Origin: CAIWHR01 sp963781285 | Lineage (GTDB): Bacteria > Pseudomonadota > Gammaproteobacteria > Burkholderiales > Casimicrobiaceae | Assembly: GCA_963781285.1 (NCBI GenBank) | Contig: CAWAFI010000023.1 | Coordinates: forward strand, 151,643 to 215,642 | Direction: 5' to 3' | Length of the DNA stretch: 64,000 bases | Shown here: positions 19,533-27,280 of the stretch, piece by piece | Position numbering within the stretch: the stretch's first letter is position 1 | Layout: every line of letters begins with the position of its first letter | The notes under the pieces: model-generated | What the model saw: the letters and a program-made list of their open reading frames with translations, nothing else | Told to the model about the DNA's origin: nothing | Database searches by the model: none | Translations under genes and position numbers: made by a program

Positions 19533-19985
19533 TCAGACGAAGTCGGGCCCGATCACTACGCGCAGCACGACCGACGATGCGCCACTCTTGTCGCGATTGG
19601 TGAGCCACCAGACGGCGCCTTTCTTGATCGACCAATAGGCTTCCTCGCCGGAGAGCAGGAACGATGCGACTGCACCGAGCGTCGGCTGATGTCCGACGAC
19701 GACTACGGCCTCGCGCGAGTCGGGCCAGTTCGCCGCGGCGAGCACTGCAGATGCCGCAGCGCCCGGTCCGATCTCCTCGGCGGTCTTGAATTTGCGTTTC
19801 AGCGCGAGCGCGGTCTGTTGCGCGCGGTCGGCAGGCGAGACGAGGATCCGCGCCGTATCAGGCAGGTGGCGATCGAGCCACTCGCCCATCCGCTCGGCCT
19901 GCTTGATGCCCTTCGCGGTGAGCCGGCGTCCCAAGTCGGGCTCGCCCGGTTCCGCTTCCGCATGGCGCCAGAGGATCAGGTCCAT
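19533..19985 (-). CDS. sixA: SixA phosphohistidine phosphatase
   Basis: The 150-residue protein is a short histidine-phosphatase fold. The catalytic start is MDLILWRHAEAEPGEPD (His in WRHAEAE), and a second catalytic His lies in VVVVGHQPTLGAVASF. Length and start match SixA, which removes phosphate from phosphohistidine in phosphotransfer proteins. The ATG at 19985 lies 2 bp after the ppk stop, so the gene is the last of the kinase-PP2C-dnaQ-ppk-sixA run. Possible local substrates are the Hpt sites of ChpA or the phosphohistidine of the half-PPDK; both are speculation. Confidence 0.9.
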   Translation of the reverse strand: MDLILWRHAEAEPGEPDLGRRLTAKGIKQAERMGEWLDRHLPDTARILVSPADRAQQTALALKRKFKTAEEIGPGAAASAVLAAANWPDSREAVVVVGHQPTLGAVASFLLSGEEAYWSIKKGAVWWLTNRDKSGASSVVLRVVIGPDFV

Positions 19986-19987
19986 TG

Positions 19988-22198
19988 TCAGTCGGATTCT
20001 TCCGCCTGGCGCATCCGCATGAGCAGGTCCGTCTGCGCGGAACGCGGTTGCGCACGACCGCGCAACTTCGTCCGGGTCCACGTGCCATCCGACCCAAGGT
20101 CCCAGGCATCGCGACTGTCGGCGAGATAGGCCTCCAATCCCTCGTCGACGACCCGCTTCGCCAGCGCCGGGTCGCGCACCGGGAACGCGACCTCGATCCG
20201 GCGAAACAGGTTGCGGCCCATCCAGTCGGCCGAAGAGAGCCACACGTCCGGTTCCCCGCCATTCTCGAAATACCAGACGCGATGGTGCTCGAGGAAGCGG
20301 CCGAGGATCGATCGCACGCGGATGTTCTCGGACAGCCCCGGCACGCCGGGGCGCAGTGCGCATGCACCGCGGACGATGAGGTCGATCTTCACGCCGGCCT
20401 GCGCCGCGGCGTAGAGCGCGCGTATCACCCCTTCTTCAAGCAATGCGTTCATCTTGGCCGCAATCCGCGCCGGGCGGCCGTCACGCGCGTGCTTCATTTC
20501 ACGCCGGATCATGTCGATGACGCGCCGGTGCATCGTAAAGGGCGCGAGCAGCAGATGCTTCATCCGTCCCGCCCTGGCAAGGCTCGTGATGTGCATGAAC
20601 ACTTCGTTGACGTCGGCGCAAAGGGCGGGGTCGGCGGTCAGGAGGCCGAAGTCCGTGTACAGGCGGGTCGTGCGCGGATGATAGTTGCCGGTTCCGAGAT
20701 GAGCGTATGGATGGAGCCGCATGATGCCGTGCGCATCGCGCTCGCGGCGGATCAGGAGTGCCAGCTTGGCATGCGTCTTGAGGCCGAACACGCCGTATAC
20801 GACCTGCGCACCCGCCTGCTCCAGGCGCTCCGCCCAGTTGATGTTCGCTTCCTCGTCGAAGCGCGCCATCAGCTCGACGACGACGGTCACTTCCTTGCCG
20901 CGCTTGGCAGCGTCGATCAGCGCTTCCATCAGCACCGAATTGACGCCGGTGCGATAGACGGTCTGCTTGATCGCGACCACGTCGGGGTCTGCGGCGGCGC
21001 AGCGGATGAACTCGACGACAGGCTCGAACGACTGGTACGGATGGTGCAGGAGGATGTCGTGCTGGCGAATCGCGGCCAGGATGTCAGGCTGATCGCGCAG
21101 CCGGTCAGGGAGCCCCGGGACGAACGGTGCATACGTGAGCGCATCCGCGTCGACCTGGTCGATCAGCGACGCCAGCCGCGCAATGTTGACCGGACCATCG
21201 CAGCGGTACAGGTCGGACTGCGCCAGCTCGAACTGCTGCAACAGGAACTGCGCGATCGATGCCGGGCAGTTGGCGGCCACCTCGAGTCGCACCGCCGATC
21301 CGAACTGCCGGTGTGGCAGCTCGCCCTGCAATGCCTGGCGCAGGTTCTTCACCTCTTCCTCGTCGATCCAGAGATCGGCATCGCGCGTCACCCGGAATTG
21401 CGCGTAGTTGACGACGCTGCGCCCGGGAAACAGATCGGCAAGATGGGCGTGAATCACCGACGAGAGCATCACGAACGCGTTGTCGTGGCCCGAGACCTCG
21501 CGCGGGAGCCGGATGATGCGGGGCAGCACGCGCGGCGCCTTGACGATCGCAATCGCCGTCTCGCGACCGAACGCATCGTGGCCGGACAGTTCGATCACAA
21601 AGTTGAGACTCTTGTTGACGACCTGCGGAAACGGATGCGCCGGATCGAGCCCGATCGGCGTGAGCAGCGGGCGGACTTCCTGCTGGAAATAGCCGGACGC
21701 CCACGCCCGTTCCGCCGCCGTGAACTCGGTGCGGCGCACGAGCCGGACCCCGGCCTTCTCCAGTGCCGGCAGCACGGCCTCGTTCAGCGTGCGGTATTGG
21801 TCGACGATCAGCGCGCGCGCCTCGTCGCCGATCCGGTCGAAGAGACTTCGTGCCTCCTGCAGCGACATACCCGCGGGGGGAACCTTCGCGCGGAGCTGTT
21901 CCTTCACGCCGGCCACCCGGATCTCGAAGAATTCGTCGAGATTGCTGCCGACGATGCAAAGAAAACGCAGGCGCTCGAGCAACGGAACTTCGGGATCCTC
22001 GGCAAGGGCGAGGACGCGACGATTGAAGGCGAGCAGCGACAGCTCGCGATTGATCGCGGACGTATCGGGTCCCGGCAAGGGGGCGCGCACCGCAGCGGGC
22101 GGCGTCGGGCCCGCTGATGGTGTGACGACCGCCGGCGCTGCGGCGGCCGGCGCGGGGGGCGTTACGGCCACAGGGGGTGGGGCAGAATGGGCATCCAT
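19988..22198 (-). CDS. ppk: Polyphosphate kinase 1
   Basis: The 736-residue enzyme makes polyphosphate from ATP. After a Pro/Ala-rich N-terminal tail of about 50 residues comes the PPK1 start NRELSLLAFNRRVLALAED and SNLDEFFEIRVAGVKEQ. The catalytic His lies in GLKTHAKLALLIRRE, and further active-site sequence is GRFLEHHRVWYFENGG and SSADWMGRNLFRRIE. The start at 22198 (MDAHSAPPPV) is preferred; the open frame runs further but overlaps dnaQ and changes character. The gene sits between dnaQ and sixA. Confidence 0.95.
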   Translation of the reverse strand: MDAHSAPPPVAVTPPAPAAAAPAVVTPSAGPTPPAAVRAPLPGPDTSAINRELSLLAFNRRVLALAEDPEVPLLERLRFLCIVGSNLDEFFEIRVAGVKEQLRAKVPPAGMSLQEARSLFDRIGDEARALIVDQYRTLNEAVLPALEKAGVRLVRRTEFTAAERAWASGYFQQEVRPLLTPIGLDPAHPFPQVVNKSLNFVIELSGHDAFGRETAIAIVKAPRVLPRIIRLPREVSGHDNAFVMLSSVIHAHLADLFPGRSVVNYAQFRVTRDADLWIDEEEVKNLRQALQGELPHRQFGSAVRLEVAANCPASIAQFLLQQFELAQSDLYRCDGPVNIARLASLIDQVDADALTYAPFVPGLPDRLRDQPDILAAIRQHDILLHHPYQSFEPVVEFIRCAAADPDVVAIKQTVYRTGVNSVLMEALIDAAKRGKEVTVVVELMARFDEEANINWAERLEQAGAQVVYGVFGLKTHAKLALLIRRERDAHGIMRLHPYAHLGTGNYHPRTTRLYTDFGLLTADPALCADVNEVFMHITSLARAGRMKHLLLAPFTMHRRVIDMIRREMKHARDGRPARIAAKMNALLEEGVIRALYAAAQAGVKIDLIVRGACALRPGVPGLSENIRVRSILGRFLEHHRVWYFENGGEPDVWLSSADWMGRNLFRRIEVAFPVRDPALAKRVVDEGLEAYLADSRDAWDLGSDGTWTRTKLRGRAQPRSAQTDLLMRMRQAEESD

Positions 22199-22302
22199 GA
22201 GGATGACGGCAGAATGTGACAGCGATGTTACGCGACGGCCACTGTCGCATTCTACCCCTCGCGCCAAGACGCCGGCCTTGCGGCGCCGACCTCCCGGATG
22301 CG

Positions 22303-23037
22303 TCAGACCTGGCCGGCCATTTCGAGCGCAAGCCAGATGCAGCGGCCCTTGGAGTCGGTGTCCAGCGCGACGAGATAGTCGCGATGCGCGGCCTCCTCCT
22401 GTGCGCTCGGCTGAATTATTTTGACTGGTCGGCGGGGGACCGCGTTCCACGGCTCGACCTCGCCCGCCGGTTCGCCGGCGACGCGTGGCAGCGGTGCCGC
22501 GAGATCGATCGTCAGGCTTTCCTGGCCCCGCGTCATCGCAAGCCAGACTTCCGCCAGGAGCTGCGCGTCGAGCAGCGCACCGTGCAGCGTTCGGTGTGCG
22601 TTGTCGATGCCGAAGCGGTCGCATAGCGCATCGAGGCTGTTGCGCTTGCCGGGAAACATCTCGCGCGCAAGCGCCAGCGTATCGGTGAGCTTCGCGTACA
22701 TGCTGCGGCAGTCGCCGTGTCCGGCGAGCCCGAGTTCGACGTCGAGGAAAGCGACGTCGAACGGAGCGTTGTGGATGATCCACTCGGCGCCGCGCGCGAA
22801 ATCGAGAAATTCGGCGGCGATGTCGCGGAATTTCGGCTTGCCCCTCAAGTCGTCCCACGTCCGGCCGTGCACCTCGGTCGCGCCGAAGTCGATTTCGCGC
22901 TCCGGATCGACGTGGAACTGAATCGTGCGGCCCGTCGCGCGACGGTCGACGATCTCGAGGCCGGCAAGTTCGATGATCCGGTGGCCCAGCTGCGGGTCGA
23001 GTCCTGTGGTTTCGGTGTCGAGGATGATCTGCCGCAT
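22303..23037 (-). CDS. dnaQ: DNA polymerase III epsilon subunit (3'-5' exonuclease)
   Basis: The 244-residue proofreading exonuclease of the DnaQ family has the DEDDh motifs ILDTETTGLDP at the start (catalytic Asp and Glu), HNAPFDVAFLDVEL in the middle and HGALLDAQLLAEVW (His and Asp) near 150. The C-terminal 60 residues would contact the polymerase alpha subunit. The ATG at 23037 lies 3 bp after the PP2C stop, so the two genes form an operon. No rnhA lies beside it. Confidence 0.93.
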   Translation of the reverse strand: MRQIILDTETTGLDPQLGHRIIELAGLEIVDRRATGRTIQFHVDPEREIDFGATEVHGRTWDDLRGKPKFRDIAAEFLDFARGAEWIIHNAPFDVAFLDVELGLAGHGDCRSMYAKLTDTLALAREMFPGKRNSLDALCDRFGIDNAHRTLHGALLDAQLLAEVWLAMTRGQESLTIDLAAPLPRVAGEPAGEVEPWNAVPRRPVKIIQPSAQEEAAHRDYLVALDTDSKGRCIWLALEMAGQV

Positions 23038-23040
23038 GAG

Positions 23041-23961
23041 TCATTTCCGGTAGCGCTGGATCGTCGCCTGGATCTCGGCGATCGCGCGCTCGATCTCGTC
23101 GTCGGAGAGGTCGCGCTGGACGCCCTTGCGGTCGGTCAGCGTCAGCGTATGGTCGATCTGCGTCTGGAATTCGCCGAGGCCGAGTGTCTCGGTGATCGTC
23201 GTCGACGGCTCGTCGGTGAGCGTCTCCGGGCCCCAGCGGACGACGATCGCCGAAAGGTTGTCACCGTCGGGGCCGCCGCGCTTCTCCGCCTCGCGCATCA
23301 TCTGTGGTGCTGTCTTGAGGATCGGCGTCGAGGTGAGCCACGTCGCGATCTCCTCCTTGGTCATGACGCTCCACAGGCCGTCCGTGCACATGACGATGAC
23401 GTCGCCGTTGCGCAGCGGCGTGCGTTTGCCGAGGTCGATCACCGGGTCGACGAGGCCCCCTAGGCAGCTGAAGATCTTGTTGCGGTCGGGGTGCTCGGCC
23501 ACGTCGTTGGCACCGATGATCCCCTGATCGACGAGATACTGGACTTTCGAGTGATCCTTCGTCTGGCCGATCAACCCGCCCTGCCGGTAGACGTAGAGGC
23601 GCGAATCGCCGACGTGCGCCCAATACGCGTGGCCCGCCTGCACGATGCACGCGACGCATGTCGTGCGCGGCGTCTCCAGCATCGAGAACTGGTTGGCATA
23701 GGAGCCCAATGCGGCATGCCCGCGCAGCATTGAATCCTGAAGGAACTTGAGCGGGTTCTTGAGTATCGGCTTCGCCTCCTGCTGGAAGCGCTCGATAAAC
23801 AGCCGCACGGCGATCTGCGCGGCGATCTCGCCGCCGGCGTGTCCGCCCATGCCGTCGGCGACGACGAGCAGCAGGGTGTCGCGGCTGTACGTATACGCGA
23901 TCCGGTCCTGGTTGACCTTGCGCGAACCCTTGCGGGATTCCTGGAAGATCGTGAACCGCAT
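23041..23961 (-). CDS. PP2C-type Ser/Thr protein phosphatase
   Basis: The 306-residue PP2C/Stp phosphatase has the metal-binding motifs RKVNQDRIAY, VVADGMGGHAGGEIAAQ, AHVGDSRLYVYR and CTDGLWSVM; the acidic residues in each hold the metal pair. The last 60 residues extend beyond the catalytic core. It lies between a Ser/Thr kinase gene (31-bp gap) and dnaQ (3-bp gap). The pair is the classic layout of a kinase with its opposing phosphatase. Confidence 0.93.
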   Translation of the reverse strand: MRFTIFQESRKGSRKVNQDRIAYTYSRDTLLLVVADGMGGHAGGEIAAQIAVRLFIERFQQEAKPILKNPLKFLQDSMLRGHAALGSYANQFSMLETPRTTCVACIVQAGHAYWAHVGDSRLYVYRQGGLIGQTKDHSKVQYLVDQGIIGANDVAEHPDRNKIFSCLGGLVDPVIDLGKRTPLRNGDVIVMCTDGLWSVMTKEEIATWLTSTPILKTAPQMMREAEKRGGPDGDNLSAIVVRWGPETLTDEPSTTITETLGLGEFQTQIDHTLTLTDRKGVQRDLSDDEIERAIAEIQATIQRYRK

Positions 23962-23992
23962 TGAAAGCCGCGATCGCCGAAGGCGAGACGCG

Positions 23993-24931
23993 TCAGGCGC
24001 CGATCTCGCTGAACAGCTTGCGCTTGAGATTGCCGAAGAAAGTGACCTTGCGCTTCTTCGGCGGAATATCGCGGATCGCCTTCTGCAGCGCGAACACCGA
24101 TTGCGGCCGCTCGAGCGGATCCAGGCGCAGGCACCAGTCGATCACCTCGAGCACGTTGTCCGAATATTGTCCGGACCAGATCTTCTTCGCCGAGACTAGG
24201 TGGTCTTCCTGGATGCGCGCGTCGGCCGCCTGCGGCGCGAACGCGGCGAGGCAGGCGAACATGCTCGCCCCGACGCCGTAGACGTCGGTCCACGGTCCGA
24301 GACGGTCCGGTTCGCGATATTGCTCCGGCGCGGCGAAGCCCGGTGTGTACATCGGCGCCAACTTCGGGCGGTTGGTGGTGAGCGTCTGGCGCGCGGCGCC
24401 GAAGTCGAGCAGTACGGGGCTGCCATCGGTGCGCAGATAGATGTTCGCCGGCTTGATGTCGAGGTGCAGGAGCTTGTGCGTGTGCACTTCGCGCAGTCCG
24501 TTCAGCAGGTGCATGAACACATGACGGACGAGCCGCTCCGACATCTGGTCCTGGCGCATCTGGATCTGCTGTTGCAGCGTGCGTCCGCGCTCGTAGCGCA
24601 TCACCATGTACACCGTCTCGTTGGCGCGGAAGAAATTGAGCACGCGCACGACATTGGGGTGATTGATCTTGGCGAGCGCGCGGCCTTCCTCGAAGAAACA
24701 CTTCATCCCGTAGCGGAACGACGTGAGGTTCTCGGCCGACGACGCGCGGACGATGTCGCCCTCGGTGCGCAGCACGAGCGAGGAGGGCAGGTATTCCTTG
24801 ATCGCGACCGGCGCCCCGGTCTCGTCGAAGGCGCGATAGACAATCGAAAACCCGCCGCGGCTGATCTGCCGGTCGATCCGGTAGTTCAGCAGCTGGTAGC
24901 CCCCGGTGAGGGCCTGGTTGGTGACGGGCAT
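23993..24931 (-). CDS. Soluble eukaryotic-like Ser/Thr protein kinase
   Basis: The 312-residue Hanks-type kinase has a Gly-rich loop SRGGFSIVYRAF near residue 25, the ATP lysine in PVAIKEYLP, the catalytic loop HLDIKPANIYL (Leu in place of Arg in HRD), the metal motif LLDFGAARQT and the activation-segment end GFAAPEQY. No membrane helix or PASTA domain follows, so it is cytosolic. The missing Arg before the catalytic Asp suggests it does not need activation-loop phosphorylation. It is the first gene of the kinase-PP2C-dnaQ-ppk-sixA run and divergent from yicC. Confidence 0.93.
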   Translation of the reverse strand: MPVTNQALTGGYQLLNYRIDRQISRGGFSIVYRAFDETGAPVAIKEYLPSSLVLRTEGDIVRASSAENLTSFRYGMKCFFEEGRALAKINHPNVVRVLNFFRANETVYMVMRYERGRTLQQQIQMRQDQMSERLVRHVFMHLLNGLREVHTHKLLHLDIKPANIYLRTDGSPVLLDFGAARQTLTTNRPKLAPMYTPGFAAPEQYREPDRLGPWTDVYGVGASMFACLAAFAPQAADARIQEDHLVSAKKIWSGQYSDNVLEVIDWCLRLDPLERPQSVFALQKAIRDIPPKKRKVTFFGNLKRKLFSEIGA

Positions 24932-25089
24932 GGGCGCGGATGGTAAGGGTTATCCACGGAACACGCTCGCAATTCGTGTGCCACCGTTCGCGGCACGGCT
25001 TGCGCCACCCTGGGATAACGCATACATTCTCGGCAACCCGGGACCCAATGTAAAGCCGGAAAACGTCATAAAGCTGGCAAAAACACCCC

Positions 25090-25956
25090 ATGATCGTCAG
25101 CATGACCGGGTTCGCGGCAGTTGCCGCCGATCTTCCGGGCGTTTCCCTCTCCGTCGAATTGCGCTCGGTCAACCACCGCTATCTGGATCTCCAGTTGCGG
25201 CTGCCCGATGAGCTGCGCGGACAGGAATCGGCGTTGCGCGAGCGGATCGCCACGGAACTGAAGCGGGGAAAGGTCGAATGCCGCATTTCGCTCAATCGTG
25301 CGGCTCCCGGCGCGGCCGCGCTCGCGGTCGATACCGCACGCGTGGCCGAGCTCGCGAAGGCGGCAGCCGACGTGGAACGGCACGTATCGGGGGCCGTGCC
25401 GCTGTCGGTGGGCGAGATCCTGCGCTGGCCCGGCGTTCTTGCCGAACCGACCATCGCCAGCGAGGAACTCGCCGCGCGCGCGCAGGAACTGGTCGGCGTC
25501 GCGTTGACCGAACTTGCCGGATCCCGCGCCCGCGAAGGTGCGAAGCTCGCCGCGGCGCTTACCGAGCGTTGTGTTGCGATCATGGTCCAGGTCGCGCGCG
25601 TCGCGCCGCGCATTCCCGCGCTTCATGCCGCCTATATCGAAAAGCTGGGCGCGCGCCTGAAGGAAGCCGGGCTGGACCCCGATCAGGACCGGCTGAAACA
25701 GGAACTCGCCCTCTTCGCGACCAAGATCGACGTCGCCGAGGAAGTGGAGCGGCTGACGACCCACGTTGCCGAAGTTCGCCGCGTGCTCACTGCCGGCGGC
25801 AGCGCCGGGAAGCGGCTCGACTTCCTGATGCAGGAGCTGCATCGCGAAGCCAACACGCTGGGCTCGAAATCGGTGGACGCCGAGCTCTCGCAGGCATCGC
25901 TCGAGCTGAAGGTGCTGATCGAGCAGATGCGCGAGCAGGTGCAGAACCTTGAGTAG
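25090..25956 (+). CDS. yicC: YicC family endoribonuclease-like protein
   Basis: The 288-residue YicC protein starts MIVSMTGFAA and has the N-terminal segment SVELRSVNHRYLDLQLRLP, with the C-terminal DUF1732 region GKRLDFLMQELHREANTLGS and KSVDAELSQASLELKVLIEQ. Relatives act as RNases that tune small RNA levels. The two ATGs at 25090 and 25102 are both possible starts. Its TAG stop (25954-25956) shares its last base with the first base of a tandem repeat array that fills the gap to gmk. Confidence 0.93.
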   Translation: MIVSMTGFAAVAADLPGVSLSVELRSVNHRYLDLQLRLPDELRGQESALRERIATELKRGKVECRISLNRAAPGAAALAVDTARVAELAKAAADVERHVSGAVPLSVGEILRWPGVLAEPTIASEELAARAQELVGVALTELAGSRAREGAKLAAALTERCVAIMVQVARVAPRIPALHAAYIEKLGARLKEAGLDPDQDRLKQELALFATKIDVAEEVERLTTHVAEVRRVLTAGGSAGKRLDFLMQELHREANTLGSKSVDAELSQASLELKVLIEQMREQVQNLE

Positions 25957-26358
25957 CCGTGTGAGCGGCGAGCAGGGGACCCGGGGCCGCAGGCTCGGGG
26001 ATGCGAGCACTCGCGAATCACGGCTGCGGCCGACGAACCGCCGGCGAACTTTCAAGGCGCAACTTGGAGGCCGCCGTGTGAGCGGCGAGCAGGGGCCCCG
26101 GGGCCGCAGGCTCGGGGATGCGAGCACTCGCGAATCACGGCTGCGGCCGACGAACCGCCGGCGAACTTTCAAGGCGCAACTTGGAGCCGCCGTGTGAGCG
26201 GCGAGCAGGGGCCCCGGGGCCGCAGGCTCGGGGATGCGAGCACTCGCGAATCGCGGCTGCGGCCGACGAACCGCCGGCGAACTTTCAAGGCGCAGCTTGG
26301 ACGCCGCCGTGTGAGCGGCGAGCAGGGGCCCCGGGGCCGCAGGCTCGGGGATGCGAGC
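25956..26358. repeat. 117-bp direct tandem repeat, 3.5 copies, between yicC and gmk
   Basis: Copies start at 25956, 26073, 26189 and 26306, giving periods of 117, 116 and 117 bp; the last copy stops after 53 bp at 26358. Each begins GCCGTGTGAGCGGCGAGCAG and contains a GC-rich palindromic core GGGGCCCCGGGGCC (GGGACCCGGGGCC in copy 1). Copies are nearly identical. Periods that are not all multiples of three and frame changes between copies argue against coding. The partial copy ends 11 bp before the gmk start, so the repeats form the gmk leader. Confidence 0.92.
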
Positions 26359-26369
26359 GGAAACCGCAC

Positions 26370-27017
26370 ATGACCGACGGCCAGCCCACCAAGGCGCCAC
26401 CCGCTTCGGGCTGCCTGTTCGTGCTGGCTGCGCCGTCAGGCGGCGGCAAGACGAGTCTCGTGGCCGCGCTGCTGGAGCGGGAACCTGGCATCCGGTTGTC
26501 GGTGTCCTATACGACGCGGCCGCCGCGCCCAGGCGAAGAGGACGGTGTTCACTATCATTTCGTCGACGAGGCGCACTTCATGGCATTGAAAGCTGCCGGC
26601 GAGTTCCTCGAGCACGCACACGTGCACGGCAACTGGTACGCGACCTCGGCGACCTGGCTCCGCTCGGAAATCGCTCGCGGTCACGACGTGCTGGTCGAGA
26701 TCGACTGGCAGGGCGCGGCCCAGGTCCGCAAGCTGATCCCGGACGCAGTCCACGTCTTCATTCTCCCGCCTTCGCTCGCCTCGCTGAAGGAGCGGTTGGA
26801 AAAGCGCGGACAGGATGCCCCGGAGGTGATCGCGCGCCGTTTGGCCGCCGCCCGAGAGGAGATGCGTCACTGTGACGACTTCGACTATGTTATTATGAAT
26901 CAGGACTTTGCGAGGGCCGTCGACGATCTGTCCGCGATCGTGCGGGCGGCCCGCCTGACCGCGGCCCGGCAGACGGTGCGCCATGCGCATCTGTTGGCCC
27001 GGTTGCTCGAAAACTGA
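26370..27017 (+). CDS. gmk: Guanylate kinase
   Basis: The 215-residue enzyme makes GDP from GMP and ATP. The P-loop is LAAPSGGGKTSLVAAL near residue 20, the GMP-binding segment is SVSYTTRPPRPGEEDGVHYH, and the lid carries ARRLAAAREEM. The ATG at 26370 (MTDGQPTKAP) was chosen because family sequences begin within 15 residues of the P-loop; the upstream in-frame sequence is repeat DNA. Ribosome site is weak (GCGGAA). It leads the gmk-rpoZ-spoT group. Confidence 0.95.
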   Translation: MTDGQPTKAPPASGCLFVLAAPSGGGKTSLVAALLEREPGIRLSVSYTTRPPRPGEEDGVHYHFVDEAHFMALKAAGEFLEHAHVHGNWYATSATWLRSEIARGHDVLVEIDWQGAAQVRKLIPDAVHVFILPPSLASLKERLEKRGQDAPEVIARRLAAAREEMRHCDDFDYVIMNQDFARAVDDLSAIVRAARLTAARQTVRHAHLLARLLEN

Positions 27018-27032
27018 ACCGAAGGGGTAACG

Positions 27033-27239
27033 ATGGCCCGTATCACGATCGAAGACTGTCTCGACAAGATTCCCAACCGTTTCGAGCTGACCCTGGCGGC
27101 GACCAACCGGGCGCGCCAGATCAGCGCCGGCGCGGCGCCACTTCTGGACGCCGACCGCGACAAGCCGACCGTCATCGCGCTGCGCGAAGTCGCGGCCGGC
27201 AAGGTCGGCATCGAAATGCTGCTGAAGGCGCAGAGCTGA
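27033..27239 (+). CDS. rpoZ: RNA polymerase omega subunit
   Basis: This 68-residue protein begins MARITIEDCLDKIPNRFELT and contains ATNRARQIS, the conserved RNA polymerase omega core that helps assemble beta' and contributes to the ppGpp site. A clear ribosome site (AAGGGG) precedes it, 15 bp after gmk. The gene order gmk-rpoZ-spoT is the classical one. A hairpin (GGGCCTGAGCAGGCCC, 27246-27261) lies between rpoZ and spoT, without a T-run. Confidence 0.96.
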   Translation: MARITIEDCLDKIPNRFELTLAATNRARQISAGAAPLLDADRDKPTVIALREVAAGKVGIEMLLKAQS

Positions 27240-27280
27240 CGCACAGGGCCTGAGCAGGCCCCAGTCGGCGGCGATGAGGC

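Noticed and set aside
25956..26358. CRISPR array
   Set aside because: The copies are direct 117-bp tandem repeats without unique spacers, and no cas genes are near.
27246..27261. Terminator between rpoZ and spoT
   Set aside because: The 16-bp hairpin has no T-run and the gene order argues for read-through.
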